Source: an uncultured Acinetobacter sp.
GTDB lineage: Bacteria; Pseudomonadota; Gammaproteobacteria; Pseudomonadales; Moraxellaceae
Direction of reading: 5' to 3'
DNA: 6,893 nt
NCBI RefSeq assembly: GCF_943914805.1
Contig: NZ_CALUDM010000154.1
Location: 1-6,893 of the forward strand
The notes below the pieces were generated by a model. The model was given only the letters and a program-made list of their open reading frames with translations. It searched no databases and had not been told where the DNA came from. The first letter of the stretch is position 1. Each line of letters begins with the position of its first letter. The translations under genes were made by a program, and so were the position numbers. Below are positions 5,606 through 6,893 of this stretch, piece by piece.

Positions 5606-6703
5606 CTAAGTTATGATTTCTTCTACTACAGACGTCGCTTTGTCTATACCTAATAACTCAACGACGATTTCAAGTGCATGAGATATTTTCTCCTTCTCAT
5701 ACTCTGAAATAACTTGCAAAACCTCGGTACACATTGCTTTATCTTTAAAAATGGCATTGCATAGGCTGCATGGGCCAACAACATTTTGAGCCTGAGGGAG
5801 TTGCGTATATAAATGTGGGGCTCGGCTTTTTAGGATTGAATATAACTCTCCAAAACCTTGCCTTTTCATAATGCGAAAGAGCAGGGAACCTTCTATTTTT
5901 TCCCAAATTTCACGTAAAGACATATTGTTCGCATTACCGACTTTAATACCGGGTGTTGCACGATTAAAGGTGGAACAGCATGGGTAAACTGAACCATCAT
6001 GCCAAATTACAATGTCGTGATTCACTCTGCGATAACAACATAGATCTTCCGTGTCCAAGGACAACCCATAAAGTTGTTGGGTGATGTCCCATTTTTTTGC
6101 CATTCCGACTTTTGCGACATATTTAGTTAATAAAGCCACTTTGGGAAGATCAATTGCTTCAGGTAAAAAGGTTTCGAGGGAATCATGAATATTATCGAAA
6201 GTACCTACGACATAAGTTGCGATGCCTAGTTCACTGGCAGCACGAACTGCATTCATCACAATAGCTTTGTCTACAAACTTCATATGGCTAGGATCATGGC
6301 TGATATTCAGTCTGATCAATCCTTTACTTTTTAAATAACCCAATAACGTTTTAGAATAATCATCATCGATTGCCCAATGAGCAGCAGTTGCGATTGTAAA
6401 TGGTAGATTTACTTCAAATAGTACATCTGCCAAAGCAGAAATTTCCTCAGGGAAAAGTAGTGGTTCACCGCCTGTAAATCCAACGGATGAAAATGTATCG
6501 AGTTCAGCAGCTTCCCGAATTAACCTTTCGGCCAATTCAAAGGGCATTTTTTCTTTACGTTTAGGATTACATCCATAACAACAAAAATCACATGCTAAAG
6601 CACATTGCATCGTGTAATTAAGGACTAAGACATCATTTTCTTTTCCTTCCCAATCATGTACTTCAGTTGGGATCCATTCTTTGAGTTTAAGCTTTTTCAT
6701 CAT
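5606..6703 (-). CDS. Radical SAM enzyme with SPASM-like C-terminus, candidate peptide-modifying maturase
   Basis: The 365-residue protein has the radical SAM signature CALACDFC (C34, C38, C41), which binds the [4Fe-4S] cluster that cleaves S-adenosylmethionine. C42 and C45 follow immediately (CCYGCNP). The GGEP motif is at 78-81 and further barrel strands include RLNISHDPSH (131-140). The C-terminal part has C222-C223, the SPASM-type DGSVYPCCS (236-244, C242 and C243), C312 and C315 in GPCSLC, and C325, enough for one or more auxiliary clusters. SPASM enzymes commonly modify ribosomal peptides, and the next gene encodes a small peptide with a variable-looking tail, so it is probably that peptide's maturase. 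No separate RiPP recognition domain was identified; the last about 40 residues are helical. The reaction is unknown; a YydG-like epimerase is the leading guess. Start codons at 6703 and 6700 are both possible and the ribosome site is weak. Confidence 0.85.
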   Translation of the reverse strand: MMKKLKLKEWIPTEVHDWEGKENDVLVLNYTMQCALACDFCCYGCNPKRKEKMPFELAERLIREAAELDTFSSVGFTGGEPLLFPEEISALADVLFEVNLPFTIATAAHWAIDDDYSKTLLGYLKSKGLIRLNISHDPSHMKFVDKAIVMNAVRAASELGIATYVVGTFDNIHDSLETFLPEAIDLPKVALLTKYVAKVGMAKKWDITQQLYGLSLDTEDLCCYRRVNHDIVIWHDGSVYPCCSTFNRATPGIKVGNANNMSLREIWEKIEGSLLFRIMKRQGFGELYSILKSRAPHLYTQLPQAQNVVGPCSLCNAIFKDKAMCTEVLQVISEYEKEKISHALEIVVELLGIDKATSVVEEIIT

Positions 6704-6725
6704 TATTCTGACTTAAAATGCCGTA

Positions 6726-6731
6726 TTTATA
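6726..6731 (-). promoter_or_regulatory. Candidate -10 box for the radical SAM operon (TATAAA)
   Basis: TATAAA on the minus strand lies 22 bases before the first ATG of the radical SAM gene, implying a very short leader. No recognisable -35 box was found at 16-18 bases. The whole 6704-6845 gap is AT-rich and holds no other feature I can support apart from weak AT stems around 6808-6838. Confidence 0.22.
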
Positions 6732-6845
6732 GGCAGTAATTAAAACTAAATTATTTATTTTGAATGCATGTTATTTAATTGTATGGTTGATATTGTTTTT
6801 TGAAATTTTAAAATCATATTATTAGATTTTTTAATGGGGGCAGAT

Positions 6846-6893
6846 TCAACTAGCAAGTGCGACAGTTAAATATCCAGCCATAATCTCATTGGG
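6846..6893 (-). CDS. Possible C-terminal end of a gene running in from the right edge
   Basis: The last 48 bases are open on the minus strand, ending in TGA at 6846-6848, and encode PNEIMAGYLTVALAS. Codon choice is ordinary, and the stretch is less AT-rich than the gap between it and the radical SAM gene, as expected if coding stops here. The plus strand is also open in one frame but has no start codon there. Fifteen residues are too few to name a family, so this is a tentative partial gene. Confidence 0.3.
   Translation of the reverse strand, partial: PNEIMAGYLTVALAS

Noticed and set aside
5366..6703. Sactipeptide, ranthipeptide or lanthipeptide locus
   Set aside because: The candidate precursor contains no cysteine, so thioether-forming chemistry is impossible on this peptide.

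Overview
The window looks like a chromosomal segment of an AT-rich gammaproteobacterium. Acinetobacter or a close Moraxellaceae relative is the best guess, from the RuvA/RuvB/Dgt sequences, the base composition and the style of the PAAR cargo genes; no marker gene proves it. Every supported gene is on the minus strand, so transcription runs from high to low coordinates.

Positions 1-3158 are conserved core: ruvB (73-1077), ruvA (1095-1697) and a dGTP triphosphohydrolase, dgt (1818-3158). ruvA and ruvB are 17 bases apart and form one unit for Holliday-junction branch migration. A hairpin lies downstream of ruvB, and a second one lies between dgt and ruvA.

Positions about 3159-5290 are a more AT-rich accessory block that reads as a type VI secretion (T6SS) cargo module. 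In transcription order it has a PAAR spike protein with a C-terminal adaptor-like extension (4578-5102), a candidate toxin (3860-4574), and two tandem paralogous 73-residue, two-helix membrane proteins (3627-3848 and 3325-3546) that are the likely immunity genes. The toxin gene has an excellent Shine-Dalgarno sequence and an ATG directly after the PAAR stop, but its frame is broken by one base at a run of seven T. With six T it would encode 237 residues carrying spaced 'THGG' and 'HGCK' motifs, like the His/Cys dyad of caspase-fold (clan CD) proteins. No characterised toxin family was recognised.

Positions about 5290-6893 hold a compact RiPP-like locus: a radical SAM protein with SPASM-like C-terminal cysteines (5606-6703), followed 21 bases later by a 72-residue peptide (5366-5584) with a charged helical leader and a short hydrophobic tail, TTNIVTIVG. 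The tail has no Cys, Ser or aromatic residue, which argues against thioether or lanthionine chemistry. It leaves epimerisation (epipeptide, YydG-like) or another side-chain/backbone modification as the main options. A stem-loop at 5291-5326 separates this locus from the PAAR operon. At the right edge, 48 bases may be the C-terminal end of another minus-strand gene.

The two parts most worth a second look are the minimal radical SAM/precursor pair and the T6SS toxin with its frameshift and duplicated immunity genes.
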